DNA from: Theocolax elegans
Taxonomy: Eukaryota > Arthropoda > Insecta > Hymenoptera > Cerocephalidae
Direction: 5' to 3'
DNA length: 64,000 nt
Assembly: GCA_026168455.1 (NCBI GenBank)
Contig: CM047430.1
Span: 4,425,448 to 4,489,447, forward strand
The translations under genes and the position numbers were made by a program. The notes beneath the pieces are model-generated. The model was not told the origin of the DNA and made no database searches. It worked only from the letters and a program-made list of their open reading frames with translations. Shown here piece after piece: positions 23,066 through 34,276 of the stretch; the first letter of the stretch is position 1, and each line of letters opens with the position of its first letter.

Positions 23066-23600
23066 GAACATACATACTAGCCCGAACCGTATTACCGTGC
23101 GAGCATACACGATACCCGTTAGTCGCGTCCGTTTAGGAAACTAGTTATAAGACAGCATTGTAAAGTTCGTAGATCGCGTAATAATTAAGTATTTTGTCTT
23201 GTTTTGATTACAGACTAATTAGCTATTTCACCCGACCAAGACCAGGCGGGCTGGCAACATTTACACTATATCTTTGTTATTTTTTATATCTGTACATAGT
23301 CTTAATAATAATTAGTCTTTATTATAAATAGTAGTGCTTTATTTTAAATTCCTTAAAACCTGAATCCTGGAATCTGAGCAAGGTCCGGCAAAGATTCACT
23401 CCGTTAGAATCATTTTAAATTTTCTTAGTGTATGTTTTCATTTGAGTTTTAATTTATTTATATTATTTTATTTTTAAATTATCGAATTTTTTAGTTAAAT
23501 TATTTTTTATATAACTTTCAATTAATATTACTCAGTTGCTAATTGTACATGTTTTTCTTGAATAAATTGATTATTTTGTTCCGTTATTTCTCGAAAACTC
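23066..23600. other. AT-rich sequence without recognised gene
   Basis: The GC-richer stretch to about 23255 ends in GGCGGGCTGGCAAC; the rest is AT-rich. No coding region is supported. The part after 23500 continues the coiled-coil Gag frame of the next feature in broken form. Confidence 0.35.
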
Positions 23601-23613
23601 GTTAATTCATGTT

Positions 23614-23880
23614 TTAGAAATCTATTTTGATTTCTAAAAGATCATTTTTATCTTTAATTGATTCTAAATAATGTTCAAAAATGTGTACCTTTTTAACTAA
23701 TTTATCACAACTTTTAGCAATAAATTCTAATCCTTCTTTATATTTTAATAATAATGATTCTTGATCTTCAATCTTTTCCGCGTTTTCCAAAACTAAATCA
23801 TTTAATTGATATGTTATCGCGTGCAAATTATTGTCAAAAATTGACGAATCATATCGATTGATCATTGTAACTCTTTTCAA
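23614..23880 (-). pseudogene. Family A copy 2: N-terminal part of gag
   Basis: The 88-residue frame starts with ATG about 210 bases downstream (on its strand) of the family A LTR and is a charged coiled coil (NLHAITYQLNDLVLENAEKIE, YLESIKDKNDLLEI). Position and character match the N-terminal coiled coil of the copy 1 Gag, although the sequences are not closely alike. After a stop, a similar charged frame continues briefly to about 23520. The rest of gag and all of pol are missing. I infer Gag from position and coiled-coil nature, not from a capsid motif. Confidence 0.5.
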
Positions 23881-24069
23881 TTCGTTTAATTATTACTATT
23901 AATATTTGTATATCGTATGATTAATTGCAAATCCGTAATTCTACTTCTAAATTACAGTAGAAAATTTTGTACGTGTAAAAAAAATTTATGTAAGCATGTG
24001 TGTACTCAATTTTTACAGAATTTTTATTTTACAAATATATTTATGCGTAATTTGATTTTTATCAGGTCC

Positions 24070-24087
24070 CTGTCCGAGCGCGCGCCA
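24070..24087 (-). promoter_or_regulatory. Primer-binding-site-like sequence of family A copy 2
   Basis: On the minus strand the LTR end (...CACA) is followed after AAA by TGGCGCGCGCTCGGACAG. A TGG start just after an LTR is the hallmark of a tRNA primer-binding site. I do not name the tRNA. The site tells that the LTR at 24091 is a 5' LTR for an element reading toward lower coordinates. Confidence 0.5.
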
Positions 24088-24857
24088 TTTTGTGACGTGC
24101 CAACCTTTGGGTTTTTCCGTTACTATAGATTTTTGCTGCTTGCTTTTAGATTTGATGTAAGTTAGGTACGAAACCATCTATGCATCTATATCTTGTTCCA
24201 GAACTATTAATCTTGGTTTTATGTGTAAATTGAGACACATTATATTAGCCCACATTGGCCATTATAACTGGAGTGTGTATTTGAGTGTATTAGTTAGTGT
24301 ATCTTTTGTCTGTATTATACACATTTCTATCACCACGCATTGGGCCATAGAAACGGTAGTGTGTAATTTAATATTACTTAAATGAATAACTATAAATTTT
24401 TCATGTATATTTACAATATTTATTTATTTAATTTTATTACAAATCCTTATAATAAAAGGACTTGTACTAATAAAACTATGAAATCTAATGTTAATGCTAC
24501 GAAGGCTTATATATCAAATGAATCCTTGTATATAAATTTCCGTCCTTTATATACTATCTTTACCTCATTAGTACAAATCCTTTTTAACCATTTTTCCTTA
24601 TATTATACATCAACTTCGTATTTTAATTTTTTATTTTAAATCATATTTTATTTCTTGTTTCTAGATACATATAATATTATCTAAATTTCTAATTGTTTAC
24701 AAGAAATAATTGCATATTTATTTTTATATCGTATGCATTTTTGTAATTACTTTTATTTCTATAATTTTTTTATTAATTCTATAACCTCACTTATTTCTAC
24801 ATTTAAAAATAATCGTAAATTCATTTTTTCCATTTGCAATTGTTTTTTATTCTACTT

Positions 24858-25903
24858 TGTAACAGTTTGGTTGCCGCACGGATGTTTATTTTAATATCGC
24901 GGCTGCTCAGCGGTACGGTTAAACTTACCGTATTTAAATAAACATATTTTTCCCGCGATGCGGCGACGGTTACCTGTCCGTTCTACCAAATCTGTTAAAT
25001 GTTAGTCTGAAACCGAGTTACTGTTTCAGATAACAACCAGGTAAAATTCAAATCTAAAATTGACCGCGAAATAGGGATATCGCGTCGAGCACTTGTCAAC
25101 CAGAAATATACGAACTCCTAGGATTACGGAAGGAATCGTACGTGGTTAAATTCAATTAATCGAACACCGGATTGAATTTTAATAATAATATGAATTTATT
25201 GAAATAAATAAACAAAGATAAATAATAAACAAACTATTTAATTGTCGCCGAGGTCTACGCTTTTATTACAAGTCGGTAAACGACCGACTTGTAGAGAGAG
25301 GGGAAGAAAATATCGCGAACTAAAAATAATATATCCAGTCAACGGGACTGGTATATAGCAACACGATTAAGTGCAAATAAAAAAAACACGATCGCGTGAA
25401 GTGGTACCACTTACTTTGTACGCTGCTGTAGTCGTTGGTAAACAACGACCAGCCGATCGGTTGCTTTCTCTCTCTCTCACTCTCGCTGCGGTGTCGGACG
25501 GATTGTCCGCTCGCCCGTGCACCGGGGTTGTGTGGCTGCAGGCAGATGCACTGTGTAGCACCACTCACTGCAAATGCAGGATCGGCCTGCAGTCGAAAAA
25601 CACACACAAAACGCACGGTAAATCCCAGCACGGCGAAGCTGAACACGGGACGCGGGATGATCACACCTGTCGCGTAAGAAGGTGGCTATCACTCTATCCA
25701 GTGCGCGCGAATCTCCCCCTTATCTCTCTAATGAGGTGCGTGCGCGAATCTTTCGCGCGCGAAGTCGATCCCGCCCGTGTAGCCACGACGAACCGAGCCG
25801 AGTCGAATCTCGCCGGCTCGAACCGATGCGAACATTATGATACTGTTCGCTCGTGTTGCTCGAATTCGTCAAACGGTGAGGTAAACAGTACCTTACCGTT
25901 ACA
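24858..25903 (-). repeat. 3' LTR of family B element
   Basis: This 1046-bp LTR starts TGTAAC and ends GTTACA. On the minus strand it directly follows the polypurine tract. It differs from the partner LTR at scattered sites, for example GATGATCAC versus GGGGATCAC near 25655 and CTTTCGCGCG versus CTGTCGCGCG near 25750. Confidence 0.93.
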
Positions 25904-25913
25904 CCCCCCTTCC
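25904..25913 (-). promoter_or_regulatory. Polypurine tract of family B
   Basis: On the minus strand GGAAGGGGGG abuts the TGTAAC start of the 3' LTR. This is the expected place and composition of the plus-strand primer for reverse transcription. Confidence 0.88.
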
Positions 25914-26014
25914 AGATTCCACATACCCGTGATGTGGTTTCTGCATCCCTGACGAATTTGGGATGGAAAGTGGCTACACAGGTACAACAAAAACCTGGTC
26001 CAAAAATCCGGACA

Positions 26015-29000
26015 CTAATTGCAGTTCCGTCGTGGTCTGCCTCTACCTCGTTTGGCTAGCCCGCGGTGGCTAGCGGTCGGAATTACCGTCGACCGATCCC
26101 GCGGTCTGGCGACGACCCTCGCGTTTTTACGCGGCCTACCTCTACTTCGTTTAACGGGGGGCACGACATTCGCGTTATCTCGTTCCTCGCGTGGAACGGC
26201 GCTCGCTTGCATCTCGCCGCGTGAGACGTCTTCGCTCGCAGAAACCGTATCGCGTTCGGGTTCCTCTTCCCTCGTAGGTAGATCGGTCTCGATGTCGTCT
26301 TCTTGGCCGTACTCATCGCCATGGTCATCTGATAAGTACGGTTTGAGGTACTGGACATGGCATTTCTCCTCATGTCCCTGAGTATCTTGGATCTTAACAG
26401 TATTTGGGCCGTATCTGTGGACGATCAAATAAGGATCGACGTATTTTGGAGCTAACTTGGCCGAGACGCCTTGTGCGCTGGATGAGAGGACTCGGTTCTT
26501 CTTCCATACTAAGTCCCCGACTTCAAAAGAAGCCGCTCGTCTCCCGGCATTATAGTAACCGGCTTGCCTATCCTGAGCTTTATTCGCTCTAGCTGAAGCT
26601 TCCTTGTAAAGCTTAGGTAGTCGTGATAGCCGATCACTCCACTCAAGCAAACGCTGGTATTCCAAACGTTGCTGAGTCAGCTCGTCTTGAACTCGACGAG
26701 CAGTGCCAGGTGGCTCAGGCTGCCGGCCGTAATTTAACATGGCCGGGCTCCATCCTGTCGAACTCTGTACCGCCGTATTTAAAGCAAACACAAGGTCCGG
26801 TAACTTCTCGTCCCAAGTGTTGTGCTTCTCGGTAATGTAAGTCGCTACCATCGTTTTCAGCGTCCGATTAGCACGTTCGACGGGATTGGCCTGAGCGTGG
26901 TACGGAGGAATAGTTGTATGAAATATTCCTCGTTCCACGAGATAATCATCTACGAGCTTGTTCTTGAACTCAGTGCCGTTGTCGGATAAAAATACTTCCG
27001 GTGTGCCAAAACGCATGACGACTCGTTCATGTAACTCTTTCGCGATCGTCTTAGCGTTAGCTTTCCGGATCAGCACTGCTTCAATCCAGCGCGTGAACAA
27101 ATCCTGGAAAATCAAAATATATTCAAATCCGTGTGTGGAGCGGGGAAGTGGTCCAGTAACATCTCCTGCTACCACTTGCCATGGCTTTTCAACCACTCGC
27201 CTACCCATCAAACCCATGGGAGGGCATTGCTCTACCTTGCATTGCTGGCACACCTGACATTTGCGTACATACTCGCCAACTTCGGCATAGTAACGTGGCC
27301 AATAATATAACTTTGCCACGCGAGCAAATGTCTTTTCTCTACCTAGATGGCCAGCTGCCGGATCATCATGACATTCTCGGAGGATGGTCTGCCTATGCTC
27401 TTCGGGTACGACCAACTTCCAAGCGTCTTGATCTTCCATGGCGTCATCCAATTCAGTATCCACCCGATACGAATACAAGTTTCCACCTTGGATCTTCCAA
27501 TCAGGAAATTCTCTCGGCCGCTCACTTACGTCTTTGGTCCACGAAAGGTACCAGGGGTCCTTAGTAGTCTGGCTCCATGAGACGGAGGATAAGGCCGGCT
27601 CGTCTTCCTCATACATACGAGAAAGTGCATCAGGAACGTAGTTTAGAGCTCCTTTCCTGTGCTCAATAGTAAAGTTATGAGACTGGAGTTCTAACGCCCA
27701 TCTGGCGAGCCGGCTCGTTGGATTGCGAATATTGCATAACCAACGAAGACTACTATGGTCAGTGACAACTTTAAACTGGTAACCTTCGATGTATGGTCTA
27801 AACTTCTTAATCGCCCATACTACGACCAGGGATTCCCGTTCTGTGACGCTGTAATTGCGTTCGGCGGGCGAGAGGATTCTACTGGCGAACTCCAGGACTC
27901 TCTCTTCTCCACCGACAATCTGTAGCAACACTGCACCGATACCAGTGTCATTAGCGTCAGTCTGGACCACATACTCACCATTCTCATCGGGAGTTTGCAG
28001 AACGGGTGCTGTCATCAACAAAGCTTTAAGCTGCTGGAAAGAGCTTTCTTGTTCTTCCAGCCAAACATACTTCTGGTCTTTCTTGGTCAGACGCGTTAGC
28101 GGCTCAGCTATGGTAGCATAGTCGTGCATGAAGCGTCTGTACCAAGATGCCATACCGAGAAACCGTCTCAGCTGCTTCAAATTCTTGGGAGCCGGATATT
28201 CTTTAATCGGCTCCGTTTTAGCTGGGTCAGGTCGTATCCCGTCTCGGTTAACTCGCACACCCAAATATCTCACTTCGGGCTGGCAGAAGACACATTTCTC
28301 CCGATCAACAGATAAACCGGCTTCTGCCAAGCGAGTTAACACCTCGATCAACAGTTGCTTATGCTCTTCAAACGTCTCCGTGACAATAATGATATCGTCG
28401 AGATATGCATAAGCAACCGGTTCGAGTTCGGGTCCAATCACCTGATCGATCATGCGCTGGAATGCCGCGCCAGCATTTGCCAATCCATACGGCATACGAG
28501 TAAACTGGTACAAACCAATTCCAGGTACTGTAAAAGCCGTTATCGGGTGCGACTCTATCTGTAGAGGTATCTAGTGGTACGCACAGTTCATGTCGATCGT
28601 GGAGATGTATCGGGCTTTCTTGAGTTTGCGTAGGATATCCTGCATATATGGCAAAAGATATGCATCAGGTTTCGTCAAAGCGTTGACTTTCCTAAAATCG
28701 ATGCAAAAACGCCTAGCATTCTCACCCTTCTTCGCCATTACCACGGGGCTGGACCAACCGCTTTTCGAGGGTTCAATAACGCCAGTCTCGAGCATCTCGC
28801 GAACTTGACGTTGCATTTCCTCTCGAATCTTATCAGAGACGGGGTAGTACCTCTGTTTGATCGGCCTAACTGATCCGACGTCGATTATATGTTCGACATC
28901 GTAAGAACGGCCGATCTTTGGCAAGGTTGTGTACAACACTCGGTCTAGAAGTTCGCGCAATTGTGTGCGCTCTACTTCTGTCACGTCAGCGACACCTGCT

Positions 29001-29640
29001 GACGATAATGAAGCATTGCCACTTTCCATACTTGCCACTTCCAGCTGTAGGACTTGATCCGTTCCCTTTAGGAATAAACGGTCGGAATCTGGGTCTAGGA
29101 CGGCTCGGAATGCTCGGATAAAATTTACTCCGATGTAGCATTCAGCATCCAGGTTCGGCATAATCGCAACACGTATTTCTCGAGTCTCTTTACCGATAGT
29201 AAATGGTAGCATCACGTGACCACACAACGGATGAGTACTACCATCAGCGAGCTTGGCATCGCCTGCTCGCGACTCGAGAAGCGACCTGCCTAGAGCGGTT
29301 GCCAGCTGCAAACCGCTCGGACCCATTACGGTTGTCGATGCACCTGGATCGAACAACGCACGGATCCGGAATCCATCTACGTCAACCTGACACCACCAGC
29401 GCGTCTCGTCCTCAGGACGATAACTTCTTCGGCTAATGCTCGATGTCACTAATTTTAGGACATCGCAGGTCTCCGGATCTATTCCGACTTCCTGGGATCT
29501 GTCTGGAATCAGTCCTTTCCTTTTCTGCTTAACTGCAGCTGGACTATCTCGGTAATCGGGAGTCAGACCTTTGTCCTCCTTGGGGACTCCCTGTACTTTG
29601 GGGTATGCGGTTGTCCCCTCTAACCGCTTCCCCGCGCGTT
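26015..29640 (-). CDS. pol: Family B pol: protease, RT, RNase H, integrase (one in-frame stop)
   Basis: Pol is read in the -1 frame relative to gag from the slippery site at 29638-29644 and is open to 26015 except for one TAG at about 28571-28573, in the AYH*IPL segment of RT where the family has glutamine. Domains in order are: protease with FDPGAST at about 29340 (family triad D-T/S-G, here D-P-G); RT with CIDFRKVNALT, FTRMPYGLANAG and the catalytic YLDD; RNase H with QTDANDTGIGAVL, YSVTERE and VVTDHSSL; integrase with an H-H-C-C zinc region ending CQVCQQCK; and the catalytic triad in AGDVTGPL, LSDNGTEF and NPVERANR, all kept. After the core comes a GPY/F-like part (KYVDPYLIVHRYG), then a tail with two AT-hook-like RGRPR motifs. 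The stop, and the changed protease triad, suggest this copy cannot make active Pol. Confidence 0.92.
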
Positions 29641-31443
29641 TTTTGCGCAGTCAGGGCACGTCCTAACGGTGTACCCCAACTTACCACAAGTATGGCACTT
29701 GATCGGCTTGGGGAAGTCTTCTTTTCTCTTTATCTTATTTCTTGAATCCGACAATTCCCGAAGCTTCGAGGATGAACCACTCGATGACCGTCGATCGGGA
29801 CTTTTACGTGTCTCCTTCCTCCTTTTAAACCGAGGAGAAGACTTGTGGGTTTTCTTCATAGGTGGCGTATCTTTATCCACCTTAACCCCAGCTGTCCGGC
29901 TACTCGTTCGCATGGTCCTAAGGGTTTCTTCCAGGACTTTTGTGAGCCGTTCAATTGGATCTTCCCGACTCGACTCACTCACTTCCATAGCCACGCTTGC
30001 TACCTTAGGCTTGGCGGTCGACCACTTTTTGGACTTTGCCTTGTAAGCAAGTTCCGGCAGCATTAAATCTTCCTCTGCCGGAGGCGGTCGATATAACTTT
30101 TCCCGCTCGAGCGTTTGCTCGGCGTCCATCGCCAGCTCCAATAAATCTTTAACCGATTTGGCTTCAGCCCTCTTAAGCAACCGCTGAAGCTGAGGTAGCA
30201 TGTTACGGTAAAGATAGTCCAATTGCCTACGCTCGCTCGGGATCGGGTTGAGTTTTCGCATGATTGCAATTGAGCAGGTGATATAATCTCTCACCGGCTC
30301 ATCCTCACCCTGTGTCCGAGCATTGGACTCCTCGATGAGCCTTTGCTGGAAGCTTTGGCTTATACCGTACCATTTCTTGGCAGATTTCACAAAATCTTGC
30401 CATGAGTGCCATTTGTCCTTCTCATTCCGGTACCACGTAGCTGCGGTTCCAGTAAGAAGTTCGGACAAGGACGGCAACACCTCGTCCTCGCTGAGGTTGG
30501 CGAGAATCCTACAGTCTTCGACTCTCGCAAGGAAGGCATCGATACTCTGGCTTTTGTCGCCAGAGAATCGGACTCCCCACTTACGAACCACCGCACCAAC
30601 ATCGCGCGGTGTCCCGGCCGATCTCGACGCTGATAGGCCGGACTCGTAAAAGTCCTTCAGATTAGGGTAGGGAGAGCTTGAACATGGAGGCTGTCTCGGT
30701 CTCCGTGTGTCACTCCTCCCCCAAGCTCCTCCAGCATCTGCATGAGGTGCTTGAGACCTCTCAGGCTCTACCTGCACGTGTTGTGGTCTGATGTCCGTCT
30801 CGTCCAGGGTGTAACACGTATAGGTGTCCTGGAACTGGACATGTTGGGTTGGCTCTCGGGTTTTGTTTGTGCTGGAAGCTTGTGTACCGTTTGGCAAGTC
30901 CAACTTGCTGTTGACGGTGTGCATCTGTACTTCCAGCTCCTTAACCCGTTCCGTCAAGGTGGATAAATTACTTATTTGCTCCGATAACATCAAAGCTAAA
31001 TCCTTTGGTATCTCGAACTGAGCGCCAGTATAGGATACCAAAGTTATCCATTCTTCCTTGTCGGTTTCTCGGTCAGAGGTGTCCGACTGCCCATCTTCCT
31101 CTCGCTCGTCCGTATCTTCTACTTCTAGAGCGAGAGTCCTCTGTAGCACCTCTACTACATCTGGGTCAAAATCCGGGTCCGGAATCTCCGGATTCTGGGC
31201 AACCATGGACTTAAACCAATCTGTCCTCCGCCTGTTCCGCCTAACACGATCCTCATTTGAGTTTGTGTCGGCTGCGAACTCTTGAGCCGTATAATTACCC
31301 AACAGCCACTGTTGGAGTCGTTCGGCTTTTTTATATACAGAGCCGTCTGTACGCATCTCTAACGACTCCAAGTGCACCTGGATCTGTTCGCTGGATTGCG
31401 TACCAATCCACTGATAGACTTGCGTGGTCATCGATTCCGCCAT
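29620..31443 (-). CDS. gag: Family B gag (607 aa)
   Basis: The frame is intact from ATG (31443) to TAG (29620). The N-terminal ~75 residues, with an L-rich SAP-like pattern (HLESLEMRTDGSVYKKAERL), are followed by an acidic stretch and a coiled coil. The capsid lies at about residues 285-440, with VRFSGDKSQSIDAFLARVED, TWYRNEKDKWHSW and PVRDYI, the Ty3/gypsy Gag pattern. A basic segment leads to a zinc knuckle near the C-terminus, CHTCGKLGYTVRTC, in which tyrosine stands where the CCHC family has histidine. Gag would assemble particles and bind RNA; the altered knuckle may impair RNA packaging. A fragment of a sister copy is at 1-322. Confidence 0.92.
   Translation of the reverse strand: MAESMTTQVYQWIGTQSSEQIQVHLESLEMRTDGSVYKKAERLQQWLLGNYTAQEFAADTNSNEDRVRRNRRRTDWFKSMVAQNPEIPDPDFDPDVVEVLQRTLALEVEDTDEREEDGQSDTSDRETDKEEWITLVSYTGAQFEIPKDLALMLSEQISNLSTLTERVKELEVQMHTVNSKLDLPNGTQASSTNKTREPTQHVQFQDTYTCYTLDETDIRPQHVQVEPERSQAPHADAGGAWGRSDTRRPRQPPCSSSPYPNLKDFYESGLSASRSAGTPRDVGAVVRKWGVRFSGDKSQSIDAFLARVEDCRILANLSEDEVLPSLSELLTGTAATWYRNEKDKWHSWQDFVKSAKKWYGISQSFQQRLIEESNARTQGEDEPVRDYITCSIAIMRKLNPIPSERRQLDYLYRNMLPQLQRLLKRAEAKSVKDLLELAMDAEQTLEREKLYRPPPAEEDLMLPELAYKAKSKKWSTAKPKVASVAMEVSESSREDPIERLTKVLEETLRTMRTSSRTAGVKVDKDTPPMKKTHKSSPRFKRRKETRKSPDRRSSSGSSSKLRELSDSRNKIKRKEDFPKPIKCHTCGKLGYTVRTCPDCAKNARGSG
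29638..29644 (-). promoter_or_regulatory. Canonical -1 frameshift slippery site, A AAA AAC
   Basis: Read on the minus strand in the gag frame, the codons are GCA AAA AAC, so the heptamer A AAA AAC is in the correct phase (X XXY YYZ). It lies 15 bases before the gag stop TAG (29620-29622). Slipping back one base enters the frame KRAGKRLEG..., which stays open through the protease. I did not test for a downstream pseudoknot or stem-loop. Confidence 0.85.
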
Positions 31444-32734
31444 TTTAATCTTAACAAAAATTACCGCTACGATTATTTACACAAAAAAAAAATCTGAGTC
31501 GCTTCTCGATTTACCTGTGCAAGGTATGCTTTTCTTCAAATTATTAGGTGGCTTTAAATAATAAAATTATTGGACCACTAAGTTGAAGAATGAATTCTTT
31601 TCCCTTTATAATTACAAGAAGAAAAATTAAGCACACCTATTTGAAATTTGCTTTCCTGCCTAATATAAAACTACGTTAAAGAATTATATTTTTGACTATT
31701 AATTTTACAAACAATTCGAGAAAAAAAAAAATTAACTATGTTACACGCGGGATTAATTTAATTTATTATAAAACAAATAAACATACAATATTAAACGTAA
31801 AAAGAAATTTTACGAATTGTTAATAAATTAAATTAAAAACAATAAAAAATTTGTTTAAATCCGACTAAATACGAAAAAATCGAATTTACTCCGGCTCTCG
31901 GTCACCAACGCACGCTGAATATATTATAAAATAAATAAATAAATAATTGAATAAATAGATAAATAAATATAAGTATATTCCTAAACAACTAAATGTGTAC
32001 GCCGCTGTGACCTCTTACAATCGCAATGTTACAAAAAAAAATAATAATACAATTTTTATTGTAACGCGAGAGCCGGTCCGCGTTGTCAAAAATATAAATT
32101 TAACAAGCAAACTTCAAAACAGAAAAATTTTTACCCTTGCACAGGTGTTACAATTTTTATTAAGTCGGAAAACTAAATAACGCCGATTTTCCGACTAACC
32201 TACTCGAAATTAGGGACTCGATATGTAACTTGCGGACCTCAAGGCGAATCGATCTATATTTCAATTTTAAAATTAAAATTTACTATTATTTACGTGTAAT
32301 TAATTAAAAAAATTATTATTACCGACCTCGGATTTCTTTTAACCAAACTAAACAACAATAAAAGAAAATCCGGTTCAAACTTATAAATTATTGTCTAAAT
32401 ACAATAATTTAAAGGTTAGAATTAATCGCGAACCGATTAATCTAACTGCCGGTAATAACAAATATACTAATTAACGTAACTAGTATATAATAGAAAATTA
32501 CACGTAAAATCCACACGTACTTAAAAAAATTAAATTTAAAATAAATTGATAACAACAAAAAACAATTAAATTAAATTAGATTCACTACCGTTTATAATAA
32601 AATCCTAGTTTATAAGGGCACCTATATAAGCGCAGCTCGTATCACAAAAAAAAACGCAATCTAAAAATTTACGTTGTGCGCCTCGTAGGCGCAATTTGGA
32701 AATTAACATTGGGCGTAAAATAACCCAATCTATT
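31444..32734 (-). other. Leader of family B between primer site and gag
   Basis: About 1.3 kb of very AT-rich sequence without coding potential. Near the LTR a partial second copy of the primer site occurs (minus strand GGCGCACAACGTAAAT at about 32666-32682, beside GGCGCCCAACGTAAAT at about 32736-32751), roughly 70 bases apart, so part of the leader is tandemly duplicated. Confidence 0.7.
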
Positions 32735-32752
32735 AATTTACGTTGGGCGCCA
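32735..32752 (-). promoter_or_regulatory. Primer-binding site of family B
   Basis: On the minus strand the 5' LTR end GTTACA is followed at once by TGGCGCCCAACGTAAATT. TGGCGCC is a common start of tRNA primer-binding sites in LTR elements. I do not assign the tRNA. Confidence 0.82.
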
Positions 32753-33798
32753 TGTAACAGTTTGGTTGCCGCACGGATGTTTATTTTAATATCGCGGCTG
32801 CTCAGCGGTACGGTTAAACTTACCGTATTTAAATAAACATATTTTTCCCGCGATGCGGCGGCGGTTACCTGTCCGTTCTACCAAACCTGTTAAATGTTAG
32901 TCTGAAACCGAGTTACTGTTTCAGATAACAACCAGGTAAAATTCAAATCTAAAATTGACCGCGAAATAGGGATATCGCGTCGAGCACTTGTCAACCAGAA
33001 ATATACGAGCTCCTAGGATTACGGAAGGAATCGTACGTGGTTAAATTCAATTAATCGAACACCGGATTGAATTTTAATAATAATATGAATTTATTGAAAT
33101 AAATAAACAAAGATAAATAATAAACAAAATATTTAATTGTCGCCGAGGTCTACGCTTTTATTACAAGTCGGTAAACGACCGACTTGTAGAGAGAGGGGAA
33201 GAAAATATCGCGAACTAAAAATAATATATCCAGTCAACGGGACTCGTATATAGCAACACGATTAAGTGCAAATAAAAAAAACACGATCGCGTGAAGTGGT
33301 ACCACTTACTTTGTACGCTGCTGTAGTCGTTGGTAAACAACGACCAGCCGATCGGTTGCTTTCTCTCTCTCTCACTCTCGCTGCGGTGTCGGACGGATTG
33401 TCCGCTCGCCCGTGCACCGGGGTTGTGTGGCTGCAGGCAGTTGCACGGTGTAGCACCACTCACTGGAAATGCAGGATCGGCCTGCAGTCGAAACACACAC
33501 ACAAAACGCACGGTAAATCCCAGCACGGCGAAGCTGAACACGGGACGCGGGGGGATCACACCTGTCGCGTAAGAAGGTGGCTATCACTCTATCCAGTGCG
33601 CGTGAATCTCCCCCTTACCTCTCTAATGAGGTGCGTGCGCGAATCTGTCGCGCGCGAAGTCGATCCCGCCCGTGTAGCCACGACGAACCGAGCCGAGCCG
33701 AATCTCGCCGGCTCGAACCGATGCGAACATTATGATACTGTTCACTCGTGTTGCTCGAATTCGTCAAACGGTGAGGTAAACAGTACCTTACCGTTACA
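32753..33798 (-). repeat. 5' LTR of family B element
   Basis: A 1046-bp LTR, equal in length to the partner at 24858-25903 and nearly identical. On the minus strand it drives toward the leader and gag. The flank ACTT at 33799-33802 completes the 4-bp target duplication. Confidence 0.93.
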
Positions 33799-34276
33799 AC
33801 TTATAAATTTCAATTTGTTTTTTACACAATTATAAAATTAAATATATTATAATTTCTATTATTTTTAAATGTACAAATATCTTCGTATACTAATTTTGCA
33901 TAAACATATAATTTTTATAATTAATTTATGTTTTGCTGTAAAATTAAAAATTAAATTCTTTTTTATACATCTTAAATTGAATATTTGTATTAATTTTGTT
34001 ATGTAATAATATTCTATTTACAATTTTATTATTGATTTAATTATAAAATATTTATTTTTAGTATTGCAATTGCATTTTTATATTTCTAAATTTGCGCTTT
34101 AAATCGTGATGCGCTATAATTCTAGGAATTTACATGTTAGTCAATTTCAGCTGACAGTATTCTTGTGGATATTTACATTTATATACAGTTCATTGGTCTT
34201 TCTAAGAAATCTATTTTGATGCCCTATATCCTCTTTATATAAAATTAACTACTTATTAAATAATTTAATTATATGT

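Larger units (their letters stand above)
24858..33798 (-). mobile_element. Complete Ty3/gypsy-type retrotransposon, family B (8.9 kb)
   Basis: The element has two LTRs of 1046 bases (24858-25903 and 32753-33798), both TGTAAC...GTTACA, with about 15-20 mismatches by eye (roughly 98% alike). It is flanked by ACTT on both sides (24854-24857 and 33799-33802) and lies inside the family A LTR. On the minus strand the order is 5' LTR, primer site, ~1.3-kb AT-rich leader, gag (31443-29620), pol (about 29640-26015), polypurine tract, 3' LTR. Pol order is protease, RT, RNase H, integrase, as in Ty3/gypsy (Metaviridae). No envelope-like frame is present. The few LTR differences point to a fairly recent insertion. 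Confidence 0.95.

Noticed and set aside
25371..25952. Plus-strand frame of 193 residues, recurring at 33266-33835
   Set aside because: Lies within both family B LTRs and overlaps frames on the other strand; no domain. It is a by-product of LTR sequence.
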